Positions 46,401-52,789 of a stretch of DNA of 64,000 bases are shown here, piece by piece. The stretch lies in the NCBI GenBank assembly GCA_012845835.1, contig JABAKD010000023.1, positions 5,810,137 through 5,874,136 of the forward strand, given 5' to 3'. The notes beneath the pieces are model-generated. The model saw nothing but the letters and a program-made list of their open reading frames with translations, had not been told where the DNA came from and ran no database searches. This DNA is from Undaria pinnatifida. Its lineage: Eukaryota; Sar; Phaeophyceae; Laminariales; Alariaceae. How positions within the stretch are numbered: position 1 is the stretch's first letter; the number at the start of each line of letters is the position of its first letter. Both the position numbers and the translations under genes were made by a program.

Positions 46401-49400
46401 GTTGAGTTCGACACGTGGTTCAACCTACTGCACCGTTGAAGGTACCTTTTGTTTGGGTTGTTTTTGCGTTTCCTACGCTGGGGTGGATTACTCCTTTCGC
46501 CCCTGAGTGTTGTGCTCGGGCCTGGTTACGCAGTATTCAGGCGAATAATTCCGTGTTTTTCGGTAGGCATGGTCTCCATATTCTCGAACGTAGTAATAAC
46601 TTGGACAGGCACACGTTTTGCGGAACGGGTACGAGAGCTTGAATACGGTAATATTCGGATGTCCTTAGGCTGCCCAGGTTCGTTTTGGATGTGTCTTCTC
46701 AGGTATGCCTATTGTTCACTCTTCCCGTAGCGATATTATGGAGTTCGCTGCAATAAGAGCAATAAATGTGTGCACGACCGTTTCTTCCTCAAATATATAT
46801 ATATATTATTTATATATATGTGGCTACGCCTGCATGCGGTGCCAGTTATTCACGAGTCGAGCAGATCCGGTCCCTGTTTGTGACATACCTGGTATGCCGT
46901 TTAATGTCGACTGGTGCTCCCGACCATCATGATACCGTATTTAGGCTATTGGTCGAAGTTATTGGTGGACTCAGTTTGATTTTAACTGTCTACCTCGTGT
47001 GCACTGGGTCGGAACTGTACGTCACAGATCCTGCACAACGTATATATATTATAAAAAATGAAAATACACTCCAGCTGCGAGATCGAAGATTTCGTCGAAA
47101 ATCATCTTTGCAAGCTGTGTGTGATACTCCGATCGCGCGCATTACGAGTATACGGTGACATAAAAAATAATTGTATTATGCATACGGAGTTGCACAGATA
47201 TCTGGCTTTGTCCCCCTGAATGCGGGTGGTACAGTTTCCGTGTACAGAACAAGGCTGACCGTCTTAGTCCAGTTGACCTTGGCATTAGCAGGGGAGTCAC
47301 TAAACTGTACCCTTCACGAGGGTATACACACCCCGTCACACGCGCGATCGAAGTATCGCACATGTAGCTTGGAAAACATTCAGCTTTGATCGAAATCCTT
47401 TCTTGGTCGATCTCACAACTGGAGTATATTTTTTCATTTTTTTCAACACATGGCGAGGACGGACACAAATAGGGGGTTTTACCGATCACAGTATGTCCGT
47501 GGCGGCAAAATACTTCCGGAAACAAAATGGAAAACGGCTGAATATGACAAGAATGTTGTGTTCGGAATTCCAGCGTGTGCCCCCAAAGCAAATTAAAGGC
47601 ATCTGACTCTCGTATCGTTGTTCTTGGTAGTCTTGACGTGCCTGCTGTGCATGGGGGTAAGGTTATGTTTTTTTTTAGAACCGGAAGCAATCCGGCTTCA
47701 TAAAACGAAATGTGTTGCTGGGTCTAGCGCATGTATGGTCGATGCTTAGGGTCGACAGGGTAAGCAATCACCGACTGCCAACGAGGGCAGACCTGCGATC
47801 CGGTTTCAAGCTGATGATTGCACCCGTCTGCCGTTTTCCCGATCGAAACTCTTTTCTTCCAGCACTGGTGGGCTTCCAATTACCGGAAACAGTCAGCGAC
47901 GCCATCATCGCCGACGTGAGTTGGATGTCATCGGGGTTGTAGTTTGACGTCCGTCATGCCTTGTCGAGTTGGAATTTTTGGACCCATGTTGTTTATTCTC
48001 GCGATTTTTTTCTTCTTTTGTTTGGTCAGGGTCGGGAAGAAAGGTATACACCTGCACCCAAGCGTTTGGGAACGAATAACTTCAAATTAATGCAACATGA
48101 TTCCGCAGCCCCAAAGGCCTAAGGACGTTACTTTTGAGCCCTCAAAACATATATATATATATATGCATACCATCTTTTCGTTTCGGGGTCCTGTTGTAAC
48201 AACCCTTTCTCCTTATCCCTCCCCCGCCGCCACCCGCCTCCCCGAAAACAATCAAAACCGCCAGAGTGGTAAAACACTACCCGACAGGTGATATCATCTC
48301 TTAAGCTTTCGAGCAATCCATGCACTAGGTCCAATTCATTTATTTGGCTTTTTAAGTTTCAATCAACCCCCGCCCTCGCCCCGCCGCCCCCATCGTCGCC
48401 TGAGATCTAGCACCACTGGTGCGCAATAAAGTCCTACCTGGTATTCAATTGTACGGCCTAAACATTTAAGACTACCCCCCCCCCCCCCCACGCCCTCTCA
48501 AAAACGAAGGCATCCTCCCATCAACGTCATACGACCGTATGTATACGCATTGAAAAGGTGTGTTCCACAGCGGTCAGGTTGCATGCCCGTCTAAAAAATG
48601 TTCAGAGTAGATTGGTATACATGAACCTGTTGACCCTGTTACAAACTAGCTCTAATGGGAGTCACCGACCTATAACCGCCATAGGGACACAACACCCAGC
48701 AACACGCGTGTGATCGGAGTATCACACACAACTTCAGCTGCGAAAATATGGGTTCCGACACAAATGCTCGACCTTGCAATTGCAGCGCACACTTATCGAT
48801 TATATCTGTGTCGCAACAAGGATCAAAGCAAGAAAGAAGAAGGCCCAGATCAATCTGACTGAATAGGATACTCATGTACGGACATATTCGTGTTTCGTGT
48901 TAGTAAGTGACACGGTTTACCTTGTAACCCCGTCGACCTGTATTAATGGTGGTGGTTACCAAGGGAGACGCAAAGCGCGTGAGCACAACAAGAGCAGCTG
49001 GTGAAAGCAATGAAAAGAGCCAAACGGAGCAGAGTAGCACAATTAGTTCCCGATGCAGGCAGACCACAGCAACGACAGCGAAACAGCGGCGGAAAAGTGT
49101 TGATACTACGAGAGAAAAGCGCTCACATCGTTTTGGCCAATAGAGCGGGAACGTGGTCGTGTAGCTGACGCGTGCTACGATAGGAGCAGCACTTTGGGTG
49201 TGAAATGGTTTCTGGATGACGGGGCTCCTTGACCCAAAATCGTCAGAAATGTTGACATTTTTTGTTGCATGATTCTCGTTCTATACCTAGGCCTTGGAAA
49301 TTTTCACCAGGTAGCAGTTTTGTTTTTCTCAAAATCGGTATTTGGGTTGAGACACGTCTTTAAGCTCCCAAATTGAGGGACCTTAGAAAAGTAGAGTGGT

Positions 49401-52400
49401 GCACAGACTTACTCTACGATACCCCCCCCCCCCCCCCCGCCAACAACCAGCCATTTAGTTTAACGAACGTTTCATGGCTCCTCGACGCAAGTAAGGATGC
49501 CTTAAAAACAGACATCTTCATGCACACAAATGCTCGCAAAGGACAATCGAACGATGACATCGCGGTGGTCAAGAGGCACCGTGGTTCAGGAAATACAGCC
49601 CGGAGCTTGTTTCAAAACCGGCGATTTCGTTAGCGAAAGGTTGTGCGGGCTAGCGTAGAACGACTCCACATCTCTATCGTAGCACGCGTCAGCTATCATA
49701 GGGCTACGTGCAGCAGCAAATAATGTAGCACCTTCCGGAGAGAATATCATAGGGCTACGTGCAGCAGCAAATAATGTAGCACCATCCGGAGAGAAGAAGC
49801 AAAGCATTCGACGCGTGGTGCCGCGGAATGGCATGAATAAAAACGAACAGGGGTGGAAAATAAACGTTGAAAATAGGGTGACTCCTTCACGGCCAAGCGT
49901 TGATAACAAATACTCCGGAGTATACCGTACTCATGCAGTATTAGGTGGATTACGAATCAATATAGTACCGGTTGAAAAGTGCCACTGCCTTCGGCAATGG
50001 TGCCGAAATCGCTTGGCGCAACTGCACCTCAATGACAGTAACACTAGTAATTGCACTACGGGTATGGCAATCATTTTCCAGTAGCGCCGGTGTCCCACTC
50101 AGTGCCGGCATATTTGGCTGGCGCATACCAGTATTAGGTATCCCAATGTAGACAGTTTACAGCAGGTACATGAAAAGGCCATATACAGACCACATCAGAC
50201 CAACAAATGGGGTTTTAGAGTCATTCGTGAACAGTAGTAGAGTAGCACCAAGCAGATAAGAGTGGACCGCGACTTTTCTCTGTCGTCTCGTTTTCCTTTT
50301 CTCCCTGCGATGCCGTCTGGCGTGGTGCCAAGGTCGGGGTTTTGCTCGGTATGTAGACTATAAACTACGTTTCCATGTATTGCTGAAACATTTCCGGCTA
50401 TCTATAGGGCCGGTTCAACAGTGCTACCGCTCTCTACAATGCTGAGAAGCAGCTTAGTACATCGGGAACAACCTATTGGAGGTATGCATGGCCATTCTAT
50501 TCTCAATAGTGCCGGTTATTTGTGGTGACACATACCGGTGGCATATATCGACACCATTGGGAGTGCGCAATCTCTGTAGATTTGAGTATTGTGTACGAGT
50601 ATGCTTAATATCATGGTATATGACTAAAACTAAAACACACAAGCGCGCGCGCACCGCGCACCACAATCAAGCGGGGTGTAAAATACAGACGCGCTCGCAC
50701 AGGAGCAGAGCAGCAGTGGCGACAACAGCAGCAGCCAGCCAGCGTAGCGCAGGATATTTCCCCATCCTGTTTCGTGGCTCCAGCTGAGTGTTATCGGAGG
50801 TGTCGCATGCGGTCAGCGGCCATAAACTAATTGCTGACAATGTTTCAACGGTTTTTGCCATGTGCTGTCAATAGTACGGGCTAGTCGCACGAAAATTCCA
50901 AAGGAAAACTTTACGTGCTTCGGGTTATTCGTCCGTTGCGTACGTCGCCTGCTGTGAGCCAGAAGGAAGCCTGCTTGTATTATCAATAGTCGGGCTAACA
51001 AGTTTGGGGTAAGGCCTACTTGGGCTGACAGTCCTAGCGGCCAACACTCCGCACATGACTGTATTGTTTATATTTATACCTGATACGGAGTATAATCTAA
51101 ATCGACCAGTTCTATAAATTGCTTGAAACACTATCGACACGTGTATTGTGTTTTAGGTTTTGGGCGGGCGGGCGAACGCCCCCCTGACGTTGCAGACTCC
51201 GATAAAGACAACAGGGAGGAGCATTCCAACCCTAAACATATTTTTTAGGTGTACCGCAAATGGCAACCAGCGTCTTACTGCTCTTGTTTCGATGATGATG
51301 CGTTCGAATTGTTAAGGCTGTCGGGGGATTCGTTGGTCCCGGGAGAGCCGAGCTCTACGACGGAGAGGAGTTCTACAAGTTCATCGTCACGGAGGGGGCT
51401 GAATCGGGGACGATATCGGTGTCTGGAAACTTCGAGAAGTACGATGATACCGCGCTTCCAGACTCAACCGGGCTGTACCTCTACCTCTACAACGAAGACT
51501 CGCCGACCGACTTTGAACGTGGCCAAGGTGTGATCGATGGTGCGTCGGGGAATTTCTCGGCAACCATCGACGATATCCCCGTCGGCTACAGCAGGGGCGT
51601 CTTCAGCTTTGTCGCTCTTGACGCTAATGATGGCGGGGACCTGACTGCGGGCAACTCCGTGAATGACATAGATATCGCCAACGAGGGCTGCAGCGACGAG
51701 CTTAGGATCAAGCTAGAGTGGAACTCAAACGACGATATCGACCTTTGGGTCACCGATCCCAACGGGAACAGGGTCTCGTACGCCGATCGGGCCACGGTGC
51801 GTGTGTTCACGTAGCCAATTTGTTATGTATATTGTGCCTGTGCTAGGGGAAACCGCTTATCAAAGACGAATATAGGGGCAGTACTCGTCAACCGAGCAAC
51901 CGCCAACCATTTGTGGAATACGCATGCGACTTACGCCAGTACTAGTTGTATGCATTTGCTGCATCGGGATACGCTTTCGTTTCCTCTAGAGTGTCAACCT
52001 ATGGGTGAGAGTCTCAGGAAAGATTAGCTGAACCCTTACAGTACCCTGCTTTTTTTTGTTTTGGCGTGCAGATGTCAAGGTACTCTCGACTTGGTAGGGA
52101 TTTTTCGCTGGTTTTGGGTCTGGGTACCGTAGAACACCAGCAAATGCCTCTTAGGATGGAACAATCACGCGATGAAATCACGATTGCGCTAAAGAGCACG
52201 GGGTGGTATATAGTGTTGGCCGACCCAAGGTACCCTGCCACCCTCTTATCGTTCCTATTCTGTGGTTATGTTCGGAGTGTCGCCAAAGCTCCTACAATGA
52301 TTTCGTATTCCCCGCCTTACTGCCCATCTCCTTGTGTCCTGGAAACGACAACTCCGGGAATGCCTCTAACGATTTCAGGATATTGGCTACATCAACGACC

Positions 52401-52789
52401 GAAACGGTGGCGGCTGGACCGATGGCAACCCGGACACGGGCTACGACAGCTCCTACGAAGAGTACGTGTTGTTTAGTGGACTGTCCGGAGACGACATGAT
52501 CGGCGACTACAACGTCTTCGCGAGGCGCGACTACGCTCCTTCCGCAAACGACTGGACTCTAACCGTGACCATGAATGGAGAGGTGGTTTCGATCGAGACG
52601 GGGTCGTTCCCCGGCAGCAGCACGACTTGGTCCTACGACGACGACGACTTCTCGTCGTCTAGCTCGTCTTCGTCCAGACGCCAGCTGTTTACGGATGACT
52701 ACACCTATGACTCCTACTATTATACCTCGTATCCTCAAAGTGACACATTTGTTGTCACCCTTGGTTCCTACGACCCCGTTGGATGTTAA
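22393..52789 (+). CDS. Secreted modular WSC / YfaP-like protein gene, about 12 exons (gene span)
   Basis: Proposed exons: 22393-22453, 36304-36716, 36978-37121, 38016-38077, 38949-39103, 40847-40885, 41900-42024, 45555-45843, 46337-46441, 47863-47915, 51249 or 51317-51796, 52379-52789. Phases of consecutive exons agree except at the start of the eleventh. The product would have a signal peptide, a discoidin-like domain, a WSC domain, two YfaP/DUF2135-like domains and a cysteine-rich repeat, with no enzyme domain or membrane anchor seen. WSC domains bind polysaccharide, so a cell-wall role is inferred. Introns of 0.26-3.5 kb, and possibly 13.9 kb for the first, are loaded with repeats. Missing small exons cannot be excluded, and the link of exon 1 to the rest rests on phase and sense only. 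Confidence 0.6.
22454..23449. other. Intron 1 start, with R1 terminus
   Basis: An inverted R1 terminus of about 125 bp lies at 22990-23115 (CGCGCGATCGGAGTATCACA, then GATCTCACAGCTGGAGTGTA). No other feature recognised. Confidence 0.45.
23450..24115 (+). repeat. R3 repeat, copy 1
   Basis: Matches 32375-33160 in order: GGCGATCGTTCCGAAGAGGC, AGGTGTCAACATCA, CAGGCGCCGTCA, GGGCACCCAAGT, GGCTCGCAGTGTTC, GGTACCCTCGTGGTACCACA and GACACCGGATACCAGG. An ORF through it (23812-24270) is not conserved in copy 2. Unclassified dispersed repeat. Confidence 0.6.
24116..24665 (-). mobile_element. R1 repeat, inverted copy with poly-C tract
   Basis: Ends at 24650 with the family terminus (reverse). It contains modules near 24210, 24310 and 24460 and a 27-nt C run at 24342-24368. 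Immediately next to it, at 24676, another R1 terminus faces the opposite way. Confidence 0.7.
24676..24795 (+). repeat. R1 repeat, forward copy split by SINE-A (left part)
   Basis: The R1 block runs up to GTGTCCTCATTAAG, then a SINE-A starts, and R1 resumes at 25111 with ATACAGGTCGGCGACTCCCC. The uninterrupted copies read CATTAAGGATATAGGTCGGC, which fixes the insertion point. Confidence 0.65.
24796..25110 (-). mobile_element. SINE-A, copy 3, nested in R1
   Basis: Full-length copy with T-run at 24796-24819 (A-tail on the minus strand) and tRNA-like head at 25040-25110. Its position inside R1 shows R1 is older. A clear target duplication is not visible. Confidence 0.75.
25111..25167 (+). repeat. 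R1 repeat, right part after SINE-A
   Basis: ATACAGGTCGGCGACTCCCC and GAAACTGCAGTGTAG continue the split R1 copy, which then ends at the next SINE-A. Confidence 0.6.
25168..25486 (-). mobile_element. SINE-A, copy 4
   Basis: Nearly identical to copies 2 and 3, with a T-run at 25168-25190. TATATG occurs just before the T-run (25162-25167) and TATATATG just after the head, a possible target duplication. Youngest family in this interval by similarity. Confidence 0.75.
25487..25819. other. Intron sequence, no feature
   Basis: T-rich sequence in the presumed first intron; nothing recognised. Confidence 0.4.
25820..26060. repeat. Degenerate GACCGATTTCCC minisatellite
   Basis: About ten imprecise repeats of a 12-24-bp unit (TTCCCGACTGTGTTCG, TTCCCGACTAGGTTCCCGAA and similar). 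Minus-strand Arg/Ser/Gly-rich ORFs across it are composition artefacts. Confidence 0.6.
26061..26682. other. Intron sequence, no feature
   Basis: Nothing coding or repetitive was recognised apart from short AAGACG words at about 26270-26340. Confidence 0.35.
26683..26784. repeat. 51-bp exact tandem duplication
   Basis: The 51-bp unit starting TAGGGCCACGATACACGAAG occurs at 26683 and again at 26734 with no differences seen over about 50 bp, so it is recent. Confidence 0.85.
26785..27256. other. Intron sequence, no feature
   Basis: Short ORFs on both strands lack recognisable domains. No repeats noted. Confidence 0.35.
27257..28043. mobile_element. TIR element T with hairpin-dense ends, 787 bp
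   Basis: Perfect 23-bp inverted termini start GGCCATTTCTTATGCAGTCG at 27257 and end with the complement at 28043. Inside each end is a hairpin of CAGTCGAAAA and TTTTCGACTG, and the left end adds at least four more CAGTCGAAAAA/TTTTTCGACTG pairs up to 27450. The interior (27460-27960) has no recognised gene. No target duplication is clear. It does not resemble R1, M or the pogo-like element. Confidence 0.65.
28044..28330 (+). repeat. R4 direct repeat, copy 1
   Basis: Positions 28140-28300 match 29490-29640: CCTTAGCTCACTC, CTGCT-rich linker, TTGTTGA, CCAGTCG, ATGCTCCTCGCAGC-like and a GTTGATCT word. Unclassified. Confidence 0.45.
28331..28750. other. Intron sequence, no gene
   Basis: Two loose copies of ACCAGCCTGTTAC occur at 28604 and 28690. 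Nothing else recognised. Confidence 0.35.
28751..29230. repeat. Tandem pair of about 240-bp units with (CAC)n/(GTG)n arms
   Basis: Unit 1 (28751-28990) and unit 2 (28990-29230) share GTAGCTGA, CAGGACCCACCA, TTCAAACATTGTCG-like and TCGTACGACGA words. Each has a CCACCACC arm and a GGTGGTGG arm that could pair into a long hairpin. Confidence 0.65.
29231..29660 (+). repeat. R4 direct repeat, copy 2, and flanks
   Basis: The R4 match is at 29490-29640. The segment 29425-29460 is a further CCACCACC run. No gene recognised. Confidence 0.4.
29661..29820. repeat. (CCACCA)n ... (GGTGGT)n inverted microsatellite
   Basis: A CCACC-rich arm at 29675-29730 faces a GGTGG/GGGTG-rich arm at 29760-29810. The arms are complementary and the G-rich arm can also form a G-quadruplex. 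Proline-rich ORFs here are artefacts. Confidence 0.7.
29821..30278. other. Intron sequence with a G-rich run
   Basis: G-rich low complexity at 30200-30250. Nothing coding recognised. Confidence 0.4.
30279..31419 (+). mobile_element. MITE family M, copy M1, expanded by an internal tandem array
   Basis: The right end (TATATCGTAGCATGCGTC) and the weaker left end (GACGTCAAATATGCTACGGTA) match the M family termini (GACGCGTGCTACGATAGAGG and complement). The interior has been amplified into about ten 84-bp monomers; ordinary M copies are about 250-300 bp with a single such segment. Confidence 0.6.
30430..31260 (+). repeat. 84-bp tandem array with 4-monomer higher-order period
   Basis: Monomers start with TGAATGACGGGGCTCC or a variant at about 30465, 30549, 30632, 30716, 30800, 30882, 30967, 31050, 31134 and 31217. 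Monomer variants recur every fourth unit: GGCCATGTTTCTCAT at 30508 and 30838, CCCCAAAGTCGT at 30571 and 30900, AATCGTCCGAAACAGG at 30656 and 30990, and GGAAGCAGGTCATTTTTCCG at 30748 and 31082. This gives a higher-order unit of about 335 bp, a little over two copies. Confidence 0.85.
31420..32374. other. Intron sequence, no gene
   Basis: Several short ORFs without recognisable domains. No repeat noted except A-rich runs near 32320. Confidence 0.35.
32375..33160 (+). repeat. R3 repeat, copy 2
   Basis: Diverged direct copy of 23450-24115. The match is interrupted between about 32740 and 32970 by unrelated sequence and resumes with TACTGCTACTGTGTAGTG and GGTACCCTCGTGGTGCGACA. Confidence 0.55.
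33161..33420. other. Intron sequence, no feature
   Basis: Nothing recognised. Confidence 0.35.
33421..33895. repeat. Degenerate TTCGGTTTTATATAGGATTT minisatellite
   Basis: More than ten irregular repeats of a 25-50-bp unit combining TTCGGTTT(T/C)ATATAGGATTT and AGTGTGTG words. It ends at GGTTAGGGTAAGG. Confidence 0.7.
33896..36303. other. End of the long intron: low-complexity tracts, no gene recognised
   Basis: (TG)n at 34136-34159 is followed by TTCTTCACATTAAA, as in inverse at 17490-17516. An A-rich, (AAAAC)n-like tract spans 34375-34580. (AAAT)n is at 34899-34919. Minus-strand ORF 35717-36112 (131 codons) has no recognised domain. The last 50 bp are T-rich with CAAAATTTAACAG as splice acceptor. 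Confidence 0.45.
36304..36716 (+). CDS. Exon 2: discoidin-like (F5/8 type C-like) domain
   Basis: The acceptor is AATTTAACAG; the exon opens with the last two bases of an Ala codon and ends in phase 0 before GTAAGA. About 138 residues form a beta-rich domain with the pattern RWSCRS, DTCELTFVF, MAMWKGNQRNR, SFWVDG, and LAWLSITG. This resembles the galactose-binding/discoidin fold used by extracellular proteins to bind carbohydrate. Cysteines at CAPVGC and CRSSSLGVDTC could pair. It precedes the WSC domain directly. Confidence 0.75.
36978..37121 (+). CDS. Exon 3: start of WSC domain
   Basis: Acceptor GGCCCCAG, phase 0 at both ends, donor GTGAGT. The 48 residues end the discoidin-like region and open the WSC domain with GDYVGCYNDLVGDRILT (first WSC cysteine). 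The next two exons supply the other cysteines. Confidence 0.75.
37122..38015. other. Intron 3 with an antisense ORF
   Basis: A 177-codon minus-strand ORF (37158-37691) fills the intron. It has no domain I recognise and the plus strand is also partly open, so I do not call it a gene. Confidence 0.4.
38016..38077 (+). CDS. Exon 4: middle of WSC domain
   Basis: Acceptor CTGTACAAG, donor GTGAGT. The 62 nt encode ICEAACAESSKYYYGLQQGN plus two bases of a Glu codon completed in the next exon. CEAAC and YYYGLQQG are standard WSC words. Confidence 0.75.
38428..38678 (-). mobile_element. MITE family M, copy M2
   Basis: Termini GACGAGTTCTACAACATAAT and complement CTATTGTAACACGCGTC; interior carries the complement of GAATGACGCGGCCCC. 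251 bp, in the intron between the second and third WSC exons. Confidence 0.65.
38949..39103 (+). CDS. Exon 5: end of WSC domain
   Basis: Acceptor CTGGTACAG, donor GTGAGT. It encodes ECWCAGCD, GEGSCSTPCSGDSTSTCGG and FAVSLYQTTTC, the conserved C-terminal half of WSC with the CxC and GDxxxxCGG patterns. It leaves one base for the next exon. WSC domains are abundant in brown algal extracellular proteins, including some alginate epimerases, but no epimerase repeat is visible here. Confidence 0.8.
39104..40846. other. Intron 5, no gene recognised
   Basis: A 135-codon minus-strand ORF (40194-40601) has no recognised domain. No R1, M or SINE copy was noticed. Confidence 0.4.
40847..40885 (+). CDS. 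Exon 6: short Pro/Thr/Ala linker
   Basis: 39 nt between acceptor GGTGCCAG and donor GTATGG. Spliced, it reads RATPAPTPAIIAS and leaves one base. A mobile linker between the WSC and the first YfaP-like domain. Called because it restores phase between exons 5 and 7. Confidence 0.55.
40893..41189 (+). mobile_element. MITE family M, copy M3, 7 bp from a splice donor
   Basis: Starts with GACGCGTGATACGATATAGA only seven bases into the intron after exon 6, and ends near TATCGTGCCGCGGG. Interior has GGCTCCTTAACCAGAGATCG. A poly-T and poly-A run lie inside. Confidence 0.65.
41409..41680 (+). mobile_element. MITE family M, copy M4
   Basis: Starts ACCGTGCTACGATAGAGGTA and ends TTAGTAGCACGCGTC. Interior has GAACGACGCGGCTTCCTTAA and GAAATCGTCGGAAAT. 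Second M copy in the same intron. Confidence 0.65.
41900..42024 (+). CDS. Exon 7: start of first YfaP-like domain
   Basis: Acceptor GTACAACAG, donor GTGAGT, ends in phase 0. It reads ECPSGSTQAALEITATWVNS and then LGLHVIEPGGTEV, matching the opening strand pair of YfaP/DUF2135 domains (LRIKLEW and LWVTDPNG in the second copy at 51.7 kb). Confidence 0.7.
43640..43960 (-). repeat. R1 repeat, partial inverted copy
   Basis: Shares CATTTATTCGACCTAAACCT, ACAGGACATACATGACAAA, GATGCATTCCTTCCACAGCC and GTATAGTCTCCGCGCGTAGA with R1. Both ends are lost. Confidence 0.55.
44985..45360 (-). repeat. R1 repeat, inverted copy
   Basis: C tracts at 44990-45030, then CAGTATTTCCACAGCCGTCA, CACCCTGTTGACCCTGATAG and the reverse terminus GATCTCACAGCTGGAGTGTA at about 45328-45347. 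Confidence 0.6.
45555..45843 (+). CDS. Exon 8: body of first YfaP-like domain
   Basis: Acceptor CTCTCGCAG, donor GTGAGT, ends with one extra base. It encodes DVGHYSNVRDGYEFDDPGSE, then SLNGLNVDDDAVLGDYVVWG and TIWSITARSGGELLWIAGGV. The order matches exon 12 (VLFSGLSG, GDYNVFARRD, LTVTMNGEV), so the two domains are diverged copies. Confidence 0.75.
46337..46441 (+). CDS. Exon 9: GCC2/ephrin-receptor-like cysteine-rich repeat
   Basis: Acceptor GCGCCCAG, donor GTACCT. 105 nt encode KCPRNSYGEDGLPPCTACTE and then GLSSTRGSTYCTVE, with the CPxxxYxxDGxxPCxxCxxG pattern of GCC2/GCC3 repeats found in extracellular proteins. Phase 1 in and out. Confidence 0.65.
46442..47862. other. Intron 9, with a fold-back R1 copy
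   Basis: Contains the short R1 at 47037-47440, a (TA)n run near 46794-46818, and no recognised gene. Confidence 0.45.
47037..47440. mobile_element. R1 repeat, complete fold-back copy of about 400 bp
   Basis: The left end has the R1 terminus in plus orientation (AAAATACACTCCAGCTGCGA, CTTTGCAAGCTGTGTGTGAT) and the right end has it inverted (CACGCGCGATCGAAGTATCG, CGATCTCACAACTGGAGTAT). So the two ends of the R1 family are one long inverted repeat. The centre holds only short R1-like words. Confidence 0.7.
47863..47915 (+). CDS. Exon 10: short linker
   Basis: Acceptor TCTTTTCTTCCAG with a good pyrimidine tract, donor GTGAGT. Spliced, it reads ALVGFQLPETVSDAIIAD and ends in phase 0. Called on phase and splice signals; no domain. 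Confidence 0.5.
48340..48800 (-). repeat. R1 repeat, diverged inverted copy
   Basis: GATCTAGCACCACTGGTGCG, CGGCCTAAACATTTAAGACT with a C tract, AACCTGTTGACCCTGTTACA and CGTGTGATCGGAGTATCACA follow R1 order. The terminus near 48790 is degenerate. Confidence 0.55.
49167..49690 (+). mobile_element. MITE family M, copy M5, flanked by AGCT
   Basis: Starts GACGCGTGCTACGATAGGAG and ends CTCTATCGTAGCACGCGTC, the clearest pair of M termini. Both sides are flanked by AGCT (49163-49166 and 49691-49694), a candidate 4-bp target duplication. The 3' half holds an extra insertion (about 49411-49668) with a C run. Confidence 0.65.
49694..49795. repeat. 51-bp tandem duplication at the edge of M5
   Basis: TATCATAGGGCTACGTGCAG begins two near-identical 51-bp units at 49694 and 49745, differing at a few positions. 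The array touches the MITE border. Confidence 0.8.
51249..51796 (+). CDS. Exon 11: beta-sandwich region and start of second YfaP-like domain
   Basis: Certain coding from about 51317 to 51796: residues such as EFYKFIVTEGAESGTISVSG, NFEKYDDTALPDSTGLYLYL and DIPVGYSRGVFSFVALDAND look like a PPC-type beta-sandwich, then NEGCSDELRIKLEWNSNDD and DLWVTDPNGNRV open the YfaP/DUF2135 domain. Donor GTGCGT in phase 0. The start is open: the strong acceptor ATATTTTTTAG at 51248 leads into another frame with a stop at 51293 in the needed frame, whereas the weaker GTTAAG at 51316 keeps phase 0. Either 51317 is right or there is a small frameshift. The C-terminal half is copied at 62352-62757. Confidence 0.75.
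51797..52378. other. Intron 11
   Basis: Single-copy-looking intron of 582 bp ending in CTAACGATTTCAG. No repeat recognised. Confidence 0.5.
52379..52789 (+). CDS. Exon 12: rest of second YfaP-like domain and stop
   Basis: Acceptor GATTTCAG, phase 0, TAA at 52787-52789. It encodes DIGYINDRNGGGWTDGNPDT, then EEYVLFSGLSGDDMIGDYNV, FARRDYAP and WTLTVTMNGEV, the core of the YfaP-like domain, followed by a Ser/Asp/Tyr-rich stretch and VTLGSYDPVGC at the end. No GPI or membrane signal follows, so the protein is likely secreted. A frame-broken copy lies inverted at 60436-60738. Confidence 0.75.
   Translation, partial: DIGYINDRNGGGWTDGNPDTGYDSSYEEYVLFSGLSGDDMIGDYNVFARRDYAPSANDWTLTVTMNGEVVSIETGSFPGSSTTWSYDDDDFSSSSSSSSRRQLFTDDYTYDSYYYTSYPQSDTFVVTLGSYDPVGC

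Larger units (their letters stand above)
47916..51248. other. Intron 10, 3.3 kb, with R1 and M copies
   Basis: An inverted R1 is at 48340-48800, MITE M5 at 49167-49690 and a 51-bp tandem duplication at 49694-49795. A pure C run is at 49421-49438. The remainder has no recognised gene. Confidence 0.45.
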
